In this document: positions 1 through 10,274 of the stretch, piece after piece
Position numbering within the stretch: position 1 is the stretch's first letter
Layout: each line of letters starts with the position of its first letter
NCBI GenBank assembly: GCA_936432065.2
Contig: OW386292.2
Coordinates: forward strand, 124,617,639-124,681,638
Source: Rutpela maculata
Lineage: Eukaryota; Arthropoda; Insecta; Coleoptera; Cerambycidae
DNA length: 64,000 nucleotides
Direction of reading: 5' to 3'
The notes under the pieces: model-generated
Database searches by the model: none
The model's input: the letters and a program-made list of their open reading frames with translations, nothing else
What the model was told of the DNA's origin: nothing
Program-made: the position numbers and the translations under genes

Positions 1-112
1 TTAATTTTGATAACAAGGTTAATGATATTTATAACATTATAATTGTTATGCATAATATGAACAATGAGAATTAAAAAAATGAAAGTAGGTCGTAAAGGTT
101 AGGTGTATAACT
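1..112 (-). mobile_element. LTR fragment, E1/E2 errantivirus family
   Basis: The first 112 bases match the inner-to-outer end of the 303-bp LTRs described below, closest to the E2 and E3 version, and end in the same GTATAACT. The LTR continues beyond the window start. Satellite DNA follows directly, so this is either a solo LTR or one end of an element lying mostly outside the window. A target duplication (possibly TGCT) cannot be checked. Confidence 0.85.
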
Positions 113-640
113 TGCTGTATGATGTAACAGTGCCATAGATGTATGCTGATATGGATTTTTGCTGAAATCCGAGGTTTATGATGACATTTATTTTGGCTGA
201 AATCCATAGTAAGACCATGTGTCTATGTGGTTAAATTATATTTTTTTAATACTGTCGGATGCAACAGTATTAAAGATTTACGATGATATTTAATTTGGCT
301 GAAATCCATGGTAAAAATATCTTTCTATGTGATTCAAATATTTTTTAAAAGTTCTGTCGGATGTAACAGTGCCTACTGCTTTTGTTGATGTACTGAAATG
401 AAGTGTAATATTTTGAGAAATGTGTGTATATCTTCACTTTAAGCTGACGTTGAAGGTTTTAAGCTGACATCAAGGATTGTAAGCTATTAACATAAATTTA
501 CACTAACATCGAGGATTTGTGTTGACGTGGATTTTTGCGACAACCAATAGTAACACTACATTTCTATATGCAAGAGAGTGTTATTAATATGTTGTCGCAT
601 ATAACAGTTTCTACTGCTTTTGTGAGTGTTAATACTGTAA
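113..640. repeat. Satellite block 1
   Basis: Diverged tandem copies of a unit containing GCTGAAATCC, a CATAG-TAAAA-CTATG-like inverted repeat, TTTCTATATGG and GTGCTGTCGGATGTAACAG. Short (about 80-110 bp) and long (about 180-230 bp) versions alternate; the long version adds several AAGCTGACGTCG-like steps. No coding potential was seen. The same satellite recurs at 5.64-6.87, 7.66-8.72 and 26.26-26.44 kb. Confidence 0.75.
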
Positions 641-1229
641 TGTGTAAGTAGATAAGCAATAGGATTTCTAGAACCCCCCACTCATCATTTTTTGGTGGAT
701 GAAGTGGATGGCATTTGTCCATCGAGAGAGACCATGAAGATGACCTTCTGATGATTGTTGTCGGTGAAGAGAACGTGCAGAGCTTGTAATTATTGTTGGT
801 GGTGTGGTCTGCAGATTGCAATCTGGAGATTTCAGGTATGCGGAGGTAGAAAAGAAGAGACAGGTGTGCTGAAGAGCTTCTGGTTATTGTTGGTGTGAAG
901 TCTGCAGATTTCAGGTGTGCGGTGGTGCAAGAGCTTCTGGTGTAGCCTGCAGATGTCACCTGTTACCTGTCATCTGTCACCTGTCCGGCTACCTGGTTAC
1001 CTGTCACCTGTTACCTGGCGCCACGCTCTCAAGAAGGTGTGTAGTCTGGAGATAGGAGCCTGCAGATTTCAGGTAGGTGTGCTCATACACATGACCAGGC
1101 ATTGTCTGCGTCTGCTCACCTGAAATCTGCAGGCGGGGGCCAAAGAAGAATGTTGGAAAATTGGGAATCAAAGAACAAAATTCAATAATATAGTATATAA
1201 TAAATAAATTAATTAAATAAAATAAAAAT
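641..1229 (-). repeat. CTGCAG / CAGGTAAC minisatellite flank
   Basis: Read on the minus strand, this 3' flank of family-1 copy A holds repeated CTGAAATCTGCAGACT-type steps and, at about 950-1020, a run of 7-8 base steps alternating CAGGTAAC and CAGGTGAC. Equivalent flanks follow copies B (26.44-27.07 kb) and C (28.7-29.28 kb). Open frames across it come from the repeats. A segment around 660-720 reads PLHPPKN-EWG on the minus strand and is conserved in all three flanks, so it might be a remnant of a further exon. Confidence 0.6.
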
Positions 1230-3334
1230 CTAATTGGTCGCATAGCCGATGTCATCCTCCTCGAGATGCATCGGCTCTAGTCCTGGGGGTCTGGAGGGTA
1301 CTGGTTCAGCGACAGTTCAGCGGCAGCGATGTACCCATTCATCCAGAATGGGTGGAGCGCTGGCTTGATATCATCTTCTTCTGAGTTGGAAGAGGTGGCG
1401 GCCCGCCAACGCTCATCCATCCAGAATGGTACTAGATTTGGTGGATCATCGCTGTGGGTGGGTGGATCATCGCTGTCGCTGTCGTCTACGAAGTGTCGCT
1501 CATCTAACCAGTTGGAAAAGCTATAACAACAGAATAGTTAAGTAGGGAACTTTAGCAACTTTAAATATGAATGTTTAATAACGTTATAAACAAACTAGTT
1601 GAGTTTGATTTGCATATTAACTTCTTATACAAGAATATAGAAAATTATACAGATTTTTAATAGAAAAATAAATTTAGATAGTTGGAACTTTAGCACACAT
1701 GCATTTAAATATGAATATTTTAATAACGTTATAAACAAACTAGTTGAAAAATACTGGTAAAATATACTTTTTTGATAGAAAAATAAATTATTACTTTGCC
1801 TCCACTGGCTCGCCACCATCACTACCATCAGAGGAGGCTGCCCATCCAACCAGTTGCAAAAGCTATAACAATAGAATAATTAAGTAGGGAACTTTAGCAC
1901 ACAGACATTTAAATATGAATGTTTGATTAATATAATAAACAAATAAGTTGAAAAGTATTAAGATACTGCATATGCAAATGAACTTCTTGTACAAGCATAG
2001 TTAAGCAGGAGGACTTTAACGACCACACAGACATTTAAATATGAATATTTTATTAATGTAATAAATAAACTAGTTGAAAAGTACTAAGATACTGATCTGC
2101 AAAATAACTTCTTATTGTTGAAAAATTATTAAAATATACAGAATTATATGCAATTTTTGATAAAAAATGGATTTACATTACCTTTCTTCCACCGCCATAT
2201 CGGTAATTAGCTGCAGACGAACACCTGGGTGTAGAGGAGGAGCTCCTGAGGTGGATGGGGTGCTATAACAAAGAAAAAATTGCAATATTTTAATAACGTA
2301 ATAAACAAATTCGTTGAAAAATACTAGCAAATTAATTTCTCATACAAGACTTTTTTAGTGTAGAATAGAAAATTGAAAATTCCACATTTCGGAGGAGTCT
2401 TTATGCGTAATTCAAAATTGCAATATTTTAATAATGTAATAAACAAACTCGTTGAAAAATACTAGCAAATTAATTTCTCATACAAGACTTTTTAGTGTAG
2501 AAATTAACGTGCTGTACAATAAGTTTTTTGATTGAAAAAATAAATTTTAATTACCCAACTTCCACCTCATCATCTGAATAATGAAAAACCAACCTCTTCA
2601 GCGGATGAGGCTCGACAGTTGGGGTGCTAACGGGAAAAAATGGAACAAATTTGATATCAAAAAATACTGTTAAATTAATAATAAAGCGTCTTTATTCATT
2701 CTCAGTAAAATATGTATATAAAATTATTTTTTTAAAATAATGAAATGAATTTACGATGTCTCACCCAAAATATATGCTTTTTCAAAGTATATAAAATACA
2801 TAAAGACATGAAAATGTGCAATAAGGCTTTTGATAATCATAATAATAATAATAATAGAAAAATGGATTTAATTACCTAAGTTCCACCTCATCATCTGATG
2901 GTGGTGGCAGATCCCACAGGTAGTGTTCACGAAATGTGGGTGAGTTGGGGCTATAACAGGAAAAAATAATTACAACAAATTTAATGTTGAAGAAAATGAG
3001 ATGAAGAAAAACTTATAAAACTATTGAACAAATTTGGTGTCGAAAAATTACCTTGGTAGCGACAGCAGTCCCAACGGGCTACTAGATCGAGGAGGTGTAA
3101 GAGATCTAATAAAAAATAAGCGAATAAGAACACTATTGAACAAAAAAATTGCTGTAGAAAAATTACCTCGGTGATACCTGCCGATCTGGAGATTCATCAT
3201 CAGAGTTCCTAATAAATAATAAACATAATTTGCGAATAAAAAAGAAATAAATATACTTACAATTCAAATGGGCAAACGCACAGCCCTTCATTGTTGAATT
3301 GACACTTTTCACAAGTAAAATCTTCGTAGAACAT
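1230..3334 (-). pseudogene. Microexon gene family 1, copy A (eight exons, frameshifted)
   Basis: Eight exons can be placed from splice signals: 3334-3261 (ATG), 3208-3167, 3105-3052, 2950-2876, 2626-2555, 2262-2182, 1862-1795 and a terminal exon from 1520. Acceptors are mostly TTATAG or TATTAG, donors GTAATTA-like. Every junction is phase 2, so single exons can be added or lost without a frame change. Exon 1 encodes MFYED followed by CxxC and CxC. Later exons are proline/serine rich and often end in an acidic DDEVE-type stretch; the last two start with NWLD. Two lesions show: exon 7 is 68 nt (96 in copies B and C), and one C is missing near 1283, so the frame stops at 1277 instead of the ancestral stop near 1230. 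No signal peptide and no known domain was recognised. Function unknown. Confidence 0.6.
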
Positions 3335-3417
3335 ATTGCATATATAAGATTTTGGAAAATGAGTTTATATCTACTTTCATCTGACAGTAGATAAGCTATA
3401 GGCATTCTGGAACACAA

Positions 3418-3904
3418 GTGAGGTTAGAATTTGGTATGGTGTGTGGGGCTGGGGTCTGGGTGCAAGACGGGGGCCTAGACGTTCGCAGATGGCGCTAGGA
3501 GTGAGGTTAGAATCGTCGTATGGAGACTGCGGTTGGGAGCCGGAGTCTGCAGACGGGGGCCCTAAAAGTGAGGTTACGTCGAGCTATGACGTCACACACA
3601 CAAAGATAGTTGGAAAAATAAATAAAAAACAAATTCAATAATTGGTATTTATTGTCCATCGATATTGTTTCTAGTAATATATCTTGTGGTATGAAAGTCT
3701 TAATTTCTATATCGATGGCAATCATTCCTTGACAGAAATCTTGAATGTTCAGTTTATGATCGAGAAACTGGTAGTACAAATCCATAGTAGTCGAATACTT
3801 TTGTTTTTTACATTGTTTACTATGTACTTCGACTCTCTGAGCTATTTCAACTTAATGAAAAAATTTTTAGAAAAAAAACATCAAAAATTCTTTTTATCCT
3901 AATT
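3418..3904. other. Intergenic stretch between copy A and gene 2
   Basis: About 490 bases with no supported exon. A short part (3440-3570) is GC-richer with repeated GGGGCC/GAGGTTAG-like words resembling the minisatellite flanks. Open frames here lack splice signals and paralogue support. Confidence 0.4.
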
Positions 3905-5047
3905 TTATTCATTATTTACATTTACTACACTAATTCTTATAAATTTATCTATATCACATCGAGAGTCCTCCCACTGCCAACTGTACCCAGCATCGGAATC
4001 GGAGTCGGAGAAATAATCATCATTATAATTATTCTCAAATGGTATGAGGGCAGGTGGTGGTGTGATGGGAGTAGCAAACCACCTCAGTCTGTCATCCACA
4101 TCCAGGTTCAGGGCTGATGGTGGAGTGGGAGCGTCAGCGACGGCAGGTGGTGGTGATATGATGGGGGTGGTGGCGGCGGCAGCAAACCGCCTCATACGTT
4201 CATCTACATCCAACACCCAGTTGGACAAGCTATAACAATACAGAATAGTTAAGCATGAGCAGGGTTTATTAAGATTTTACCTACAACTACAACATTTAAA
4301 ATATTTAAAATGACTATCACAATTGAGATAATGGGAACGATACAGATATGAATTTGAACTTTCGAATTCATACAAAAAAAAAAATTATTGCGGAAAACGA
4401 AAATGTAAAAAAATATATATTAATTAAAGAAAATTTAATTACCCATCTTCCACTTCCCAGTCACTTGGCTGCAATTGTATTGCTGGGTGTAGAGGCATCG
4501 AGGAGGAGGTTGATGGGGTGGTGGTGTCAGAGCTATAACAGAAAAATATATATAACAAACTGTAATGTAGAAGCAATTAGTTAATTACCTCAGAAGATAC
4601 ATTTACTGCCATCGCCGCCTGCAACAATCGATACAGTAACAGCAGCACCAGGCCAGGCGGTCGCTGTAATGAAAAAAATTATAAAACTATTGAACAAATT
4701 CAAAGTAGAAAAAATACCTTTCGTACATCGCTGCCGCCACCATGTCACCGCCATCATCGTAGCTGGTTGTGCTATAACGAAAGAGTATGTAAATATAAAA
4801 AATTAACAAATTTGATGTGGAAAAATTACTTTGACTCCATGTATGCTGGTGGATTTGGTGAATAGCTGGGGGATGGTGGTAGCGTTGGAGGGCAGGATGG
4901 CGGTGTTGAACATCTAATAAAAAATAAATATTTATAATTACGAAAAAGAAAAAATAAACGTACTTATGTTGTCTCCCATGGGCAAGCACATACATCACTG
5001 TACCCAAAGTCACAGTATTCACATCGATTCTGGTCTTCGTAAAACAT
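3905..5047 (-). CDS. Microexon gene 2 (family-1 relative, six exons)
   Basis: Exons by splice signals: 5047-4967 (ATG), 4913-4830, 4771-4718, 4663-4589, 4532-4443 and terminal 4229-3905, with an AATAAA directly overlapping the stop region. Exon 1 keeps the family start MFYED and CxxC...CxCP. The terminal exon contains an internal duplication, LDVDERMRRFA then LDVDDRLRWFA, each followed by a proline run, and ends in an acidic tyrosine-rich tail. Two oddities: the exon 1 donor reads ATAAGT instead of GTAAGT, and the 75-nt exon 4 has an in-frame TAA in the phase shared by all neighbours. Skipping exon 4 keeps the frame. It may be a decayed gene or use alternative splicing; RNA would decide. Function unknown. 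Confidence 0.5.
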
Positions 5048-5125
5048 ATTCACTACACAGCAGAGCAGAGAAATAATGTCATACGCTCATAACATTTTCA
5101 TATACATAAGAGTCGTATTTACGTG

Positions 5126-5614
5126 TCAAGTGTTCCAGACATTGGAATACAAAGTAATGGGAACTTCTTCAACTAGAATGAAAATAAAAAATAGCATTTA
5201 GTGAAAATCATTAAAATAGGTAAAAATTAACTTACAGGTACTACTTGCATCCTCGTTGTTGTCAGCAGCGTTTGTCTCGATAAAATGGAACGATGTTAAC
5301 GATGTTGCTGGTGATGGTTTATTTACATCAATTATCCCATCAGATACAAGGCTAGGTCCCGTTTCATTGCGGCAGAAGTGTCACCATATTCTCTAATTCT
5401 AACACTATAGCATCACCAAACTTTGTTTCTGCAAGTTTGGCCGACAGTATTGGGTGTGCTACGTCTACTGGAAAAGTGGATAATTTAACCGTTTCTTTCA
5501 ATTCTAGAAGTGATAATGAATTTAGTTTTTTAAGTCCATCTAAAAAATATTTATAAATTAAGCAATTTAATTAACCTAGGATAACTTACGTTTAATCGTA
5601 GATGGCCACAATCA
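5126..5614 (-). pseudogene. Host gene 3, 3' exons with LLPQ (LPxR-like) domain
   Basis: Three exons read on the minus strand: a 25-nt microexon (5614-5590, SDCGHLRLN), a long exon (5539-5236) and a terminal exon (5172-5126, ending YSNVWNT). The long exon encodes a helix-like stretch and then TKFGDAIVLELENMVTLLPQ. This resembles the exon at 36.4 kb (IGEAILADLGEFSVWLPKRF) in spacing and pattern. The frame is broken at the LLPQ point by TGA at 5364-5366, but a second frame remains open to the donor at 5235. The gene ends only about 80 bases upstream of the gene 2 ATG. A small beta-rich nucleic-acid-binding fold is possible but unproven. Confidence 0.5.
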
Positions 5615-5639
5615 CTAATAAACAGAAGAATAATATTAA

Positions 5640-6874
5640 TATCCACAGTAAAGCTACATTTCTATATGGTTAAAATGTTTATTAAAGTGCTGTCAGATGT
5701 AACAGCATAAGGATTTTTGCTGAATAAAACAGTAAAACTATATTTCTATATGGTTAAAATATACTTAAAAGTGCTGTCGGATGCAATAGTATCAAAGATT
5801 TGTTCTGACATGGCTTTTTGCTGAAATCCACAGTAGAACTATGTTTCTATGGTTAGGATGTAACCAGTGTCTTTACTGAAATTTAGTATTAAATTTTGGG
5901 AAATGTGGGTATATCCTCACTAAGCTGACGTCGAATGTGATAAGCTGACACCAGGGGTGGTAAGCTGGCATCAGAGATTTATGCTGTCATGGATTCTTGC
6001 TGAAATCCGTAGTAAAACTATGTTTCTATGTCATTAAAATATTTTGTTTTAATGCTGTTGGATTTAACAGTGCCATAGATTTTTGCTGAAATCAATAGTA
6101 AAACTATGTTTCTATATGGTTAAAATATTTTTTAAGTATGCTATCGGATGTAACAGTGCCTCTCTTGCTTTTGTGGGTTTCATATTGAAATGTATTATAA
6201 AATTTTGGGAAATGTGGGTTGGATATATCCTTATTAAGCTGACGTCGGAAGTGATAATCTGATATCGGGGGTTGTAAGCTGATATCAGAGATTTATGCTG
6301 TCATAGATTCTTGCTGAAATCCGTAGTAAAACTACATTTCTATGTGGGTAATATATTTTGTTTTAATGCTGTTGGATGTAACAGTGCCATAGATTTATGC
6401 TGCCATGGATTTTTGCTGAAATTCATAGTAAAATTATGTTTTTTATGTGATTAAAATATTTTTTAGTGATGTGGGATGTAACAGTATCTGAGATTTATGA
6501 AGACATGGATATTTGCTGAAATACATAGTAATACTATGTTTCCATATGGTGAAAATATTTTTTAAAAGTGTTGTCGGATATAACGATGCCAGTAGGCAAA
6601 AGCAGTAGCTTTTGCGGGTGTTATACTGAAATGTATTGCTGACCTCGGAGGTGATAAGCTGACATCGGGGGTTGTAAGCTGGTATCAGAGATTTATGCTG
6701 TCGTGGATTCTTGCTGAAATCCGTGGTAAAACTATGTTTCTATGTGGTTATTTTTCTTTAATGCTGTTGGGTATAACAATGTCATAGATTTATGCTGACA
6801 TAAATTTTTACTGAAATCCGTAGTAAAACTATGTTTTGGAATAGTTAAAATATTTTTTAAAAGTGCTGTCGATA
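5640..6874. repeat. Satellite block 2
   Basis: Tandem copies of the block 1 satellite with the same hairpin-forming CATAGTAAAACTATG core and the GTCGGATGTAACAG box. The block is largely collinear with 7740-8721, showing that satellite and flanking gene were duplicated together. No gene seen. Confidence 0.8.
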
Positions 6875-6941
6875 CAAAAAAAAATTTTATTGCGTAAAAC
6901 GAAAATGTAAAAAAAATATTAATTAAAAAAAATGTAATTAC

Positions 6942-7547
6942 CCATCTTCCACTTCCCAGTCACTTGGCTGCAATTGTATTGCTGGGTGTAGAGGCATCGA
7001 GGAGGAGGTTGATGGGGCGGTGGTGTCAGAGCTATAACAGAAAAATATATATAACAAACTGTAATGTAGAAGCAATTAGTTAATTACCTCAGAAGATACA
7101 TTTACTGCCATCGCCGCCTGCAACAATCGATACAGTAACAGCAGCACCAGGCCAGGCGGTCGCTGTAATGAAAAAAATTATAAAACTATTGAACAAATTC
7201 AAAGTAGAAAAAATACCTTTCGTACATCGCTGCCGCCACCATGTCACCGCCATCATCGTAGCTGGTTGTGCTATAACGAAAGAGTATGTAAATATAAAAA
7301 ATTAACAAATTTGATGTGGAAAAATTACTTTGACTCCATGTATGCTGGTGGATTTGGTGAATAGTTGGGGGATGGTGGTAGCGTTGGAGGGCAGGATGGC
7401 GGTCTTGAACATCTAATAAAAAATAAATATTTATAATCTACGAAAAAGAAAAAATAAACGTACTTATGTTGTCTCCCATGGGCAAGCACATATATCACTG
7501 TACCCAAAGTCACAGTATTCACATCGATTCTGTTCTTCGTAAAACAT
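6942..7547 (-). pseudogene. Partial duplicate of gene 2 (exons 1-5 only)
   Basis: Exons 7547-7467, 7412-7329, 7270-7217, 7162-7088 and 7031-6942 match the first five exons of gene 2 almost base for base, with the same ATAAGT donor after exon 1 and the same in-frame stop in exon 4. The terminal exon is missing: downstream of exon 5 the sequence runs into satellite at about 6875. The two shared lesions must therefore predate the duplication. It belongs to a tandem segmental duplication (4376-6870 copied as 6875-8721) in which the second copy has lost gene 3. Confidence 0.7.
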
Positions 7548-7659
7548 ATTCACTACCAGCAGGGCACAGAAATGTCATATGCTCATAACATTTTCTTATA
7601 TATAAGAGTCGTATTTACATGTCAAGTGCTCCAGGCATTGGAATACAAAGTAATGGCTC

Positions 7660-8721
7660 GAGCTACACGAAGCGAGGCCAAGTCTTTTAAGCTGACATCG
7701 ACGATTGTAAGCTGGTATCAGATTTATGCATACTTGCATTTCTACTGAAATCCACAGTAAAGCTACATTTCTATATGGTTAAAATATTTATTAAAGTGCT
7801 GTCGGATGTAACAGCATAAGGATTTTTGCTGAATAAAACTGTAAAACTATATTTCTATATGGTTAAAATATACTTAAAAGTGCTGTCGGGTGCAATAATA
7901 TCAAAGATTTGTTCTGACATGGCTTTTTGCTGAAATCCACAGTAGAACTATGTTTCTCTGGTTAAAATATTCATTAAAAGTGCTGTCGGATGTAACCAGT
8001 GTCTTTACTGAAATTTAGAATTAAATTTTGGGAAATGTTGATATATCCTCACTAAGCTGACGTCGAATGTGATAAGCTGACATCGGGGGTGGTAAGCTGG
8101 CGTCAGAGATTTATGCTGTCATGGATTCTTGCTGAAATCCGTAGTAAAACTATGTTTCTATGTGATTAAAATATTTTGTTTTAATTGCTGTTGAATGTAA
8201 CAGTGCCATAGATTTTTGCTGAAATCCATAGTTAAACTATGTTTCTATATGGTTAAAATACTTTTTAAGTGTGCTGTCGGATGTAACAGTGGCTCTATTG
8301 CTTTTGCGGGTTTCATATTGAAATGTAGTATACAATTTTGGGAAATGTGAGTTGGGTTTATCCTTATTAAGCTGACGTCGGATGTGATAAGCTGATATCG
8401 GGGGTTGTAAGCTGGTATCAGAAATTTATTCTCTCATGGATTCTTGCTGAAATCCGTGGTAAAACTATGTTTCTATGAGGGTAAAATATTTTGTTTTAAT
8501 GCTTTCGGATGTAACAGTGCCATAGATTTATGCTGGCATAAATTTTTGCTGAAATCCATAGTAAAACTATGTTTTTTATATGATTGAAATATTTTTTTAG
8601 TGCTGTGGGATGTAACAGTATCTGAGATTCATGAAAACATGGATATTTGCTGAAATACATAGTAATACTATGTTTCCATATGGTGAAAATATTTTTTAAA
8701 AGTATTGTCGGATATAACGAT
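7660..8721. repeat. Satellite block 3, interrupted by element E1
   Basis: Same satellite, collinear with block 2. It ends at the left target-site copy CGAT (8718-8721) of E1 and resumes with the right copy at 26259-26262. Confidence 0.8.
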
Positions 8722-9024
8722 AATTATGCTGGGTCGTGGGAGCCGAACACAATAAATTTATTTGAGAGCTTTTTATTAAACTAGCTAGTCACAATTACTT
8801 TACTTTCCATTGATGTGTTTAATTTAATGATTAATGTAGAACTGATTTACAATTGCAATTTGATTAGTATTTATACTATTTACTTATCAGCAATGAGGTC
8901 ACTGGAAAGTTTATTATTTTGATAGCAAGGTTAATGATATCTATAACATTATAATTGTTATGCCTAATATGAAACAATAAGAAATAAAAAAAGAAAGTAG
9001 GTCGTAAGGGTTAGTCGTATAACT
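8722..9024 (-). repeat. E1 3' LTR
   Basis: 303 bp. Plus-strand limits are AATTATGCTGGG and GTATAACT; in element orientation it starts AGTTATAC and ends AATT. The polypurine tract (AAGAGGGGAAG on the minus strand) abuts its inner side at about 9025-9036. Confidence 0.92.
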
Positions 9025-9033
9025 CTTCCCCTC

Positions 9034-9958
9034 TTAGAATGGAAGCTGGGGTCCTTTATGTTGGAGGTCAGCTTTCATTGGTTCCAGCGGTATGTTGACT
9101 TCTTCTTTGTCCTTGTTGAATGAAACGTCTGTTGATTTGGTTGTCTTCTTGATGAAAAATTTAAATTTCGGAAAAGACTGTTTTCGTTTCCAACAGAAGT
9201 AAAGGATAATGATGAGAATAAGTATGACAAGAAGCAGAATAATCCATAGATTATCATATATTGGAGAGAGAAAAGTTTTTGACATGAACTGGTTTTAGAT
9301 GTCCAATGTTATGTTGTATTGAATGTAATTCTTTGAGAGATGGACTGGATGTTTCTTTAAAAGAAAATGTTTCCATTGAAATATTAGGTAGCAAATATGA
9401 AGTACTCGTGTAGAGTGGAGGTTCGTAGGCATAAGATTGGTTGTTGATATAGAATTCACAATGTGGTCCTAATGTGACTTTGGTGTTGTAAATTAGTGTT
9501 TTATAGGAAATAGTTTTTGGATGACATGTATACTCAAAGGTAGTGATATCATCAATCATTATGATATAGTCGGTAGGTGCAATATGTTCCACATGGGGTG
9601 TTTTCATATGTACCGTTGTGAGTTTGCAGACATCTTTTGCCCCTTTTCTTCTGCGAAGTAGTTCTACGAAGCAATCCTTGGTATTTTGAAGGTGGTCTTG
9701 AATGAAGTAGGAATCTTCTAATCTTGTTGGTTCGGTAGCACTCCATTGATAGTTGTCAGTAGAGTCGACTTGTAAGTAGGGTTTGGGTGGAATAATGGTT
9801 AAATTATTAATTGGTACAGGAATTACCTCGAAAAGCGATATTGAAGTTTTTGTTGCTAATATGGGTACAAAGAGCATTACATAAATTACATAATCATATT
9901 GTTGAAAGAAAGATTTTATAGCCTGAAAATATGAATATGGCTGTTTGAATTTTAGCAA
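9034..9958 (-). pseudogene. env: E1 env, C-terminal part
   Basis: C-terminal half of an insect errantivirus envelope protein: cysteine-containing ectodomain, one transmembrane segment (about 9180-9255, LLLVILILIIILYF) and a basic cytoplasmic tail. It is severed from its N-terminal part by E2, inserted at the junction whose duplicate is CAAG (9956-9959). A separate 2-nt deletion just upstream of the membrane segment (about 9268) shifts the frame. The N-terminal part lies at 17613-18398. Confidence 0.9.
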
Positions 9959-9959
9959 G

Positions 9960-10262
9960 AATTATGCTGGGTCGTGGGAGCCAAACACAATAAATTTATT
10001 TGAGAGCTTTTATTAAACTAGCTAGTCACAATTACTTTACTTTCTATTGATGTATTCAATTTGGTGATTGATGTAGAACTGGTTTACAATCGAAAGTTAA
10101 TTAGTATTTATACTATCTGCTTATCATTAATGATGTCATGGGATGTTTATTATTATTTTGATAACAAGGTTAATGATATTTGTAACATTATAATGTTATG
10201 CATAATATGAACAATGAGAATTAAAAAAATGAAAGTAGGTCGTAAAGGTTAGGTGTATAACT
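9960..10262 (-). repeat. E2 3' LTR
   Basis: 303 bp, with the polypurine tract AAGAGGGGAAG (minus strand, 10263-10273) immediately inside. It matches 17310-17612 except for one visible substitution. Confidence 0.95.
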
Positions 10263-10274
10263 CTTCCCCTCTTA
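10263..10274 (-). other. Polypurine tract of E2
   Basis: Minus-strand TAAGAGGGGAAG directly next to the 3' LTR, as expected of the plus-strand primer. The same tract borders the 3' LTRs of E1 and E3. Confidence 0.8.

Noticed and set aside
4960..4970. U12-type AT-AC intron at gene 2 exon 1
   Set aside because: The donor ATAAGT does not fit ATATCCTT and the acceptor is TTAG, so a U12 intron is unlikely.
1230..5047. Assignment to aphid BICYCLE genes
   Set aside because: Exon sizes are similar, but no paired C-Y-C motifs and no clear signal peptide were found, so the name is not supported.
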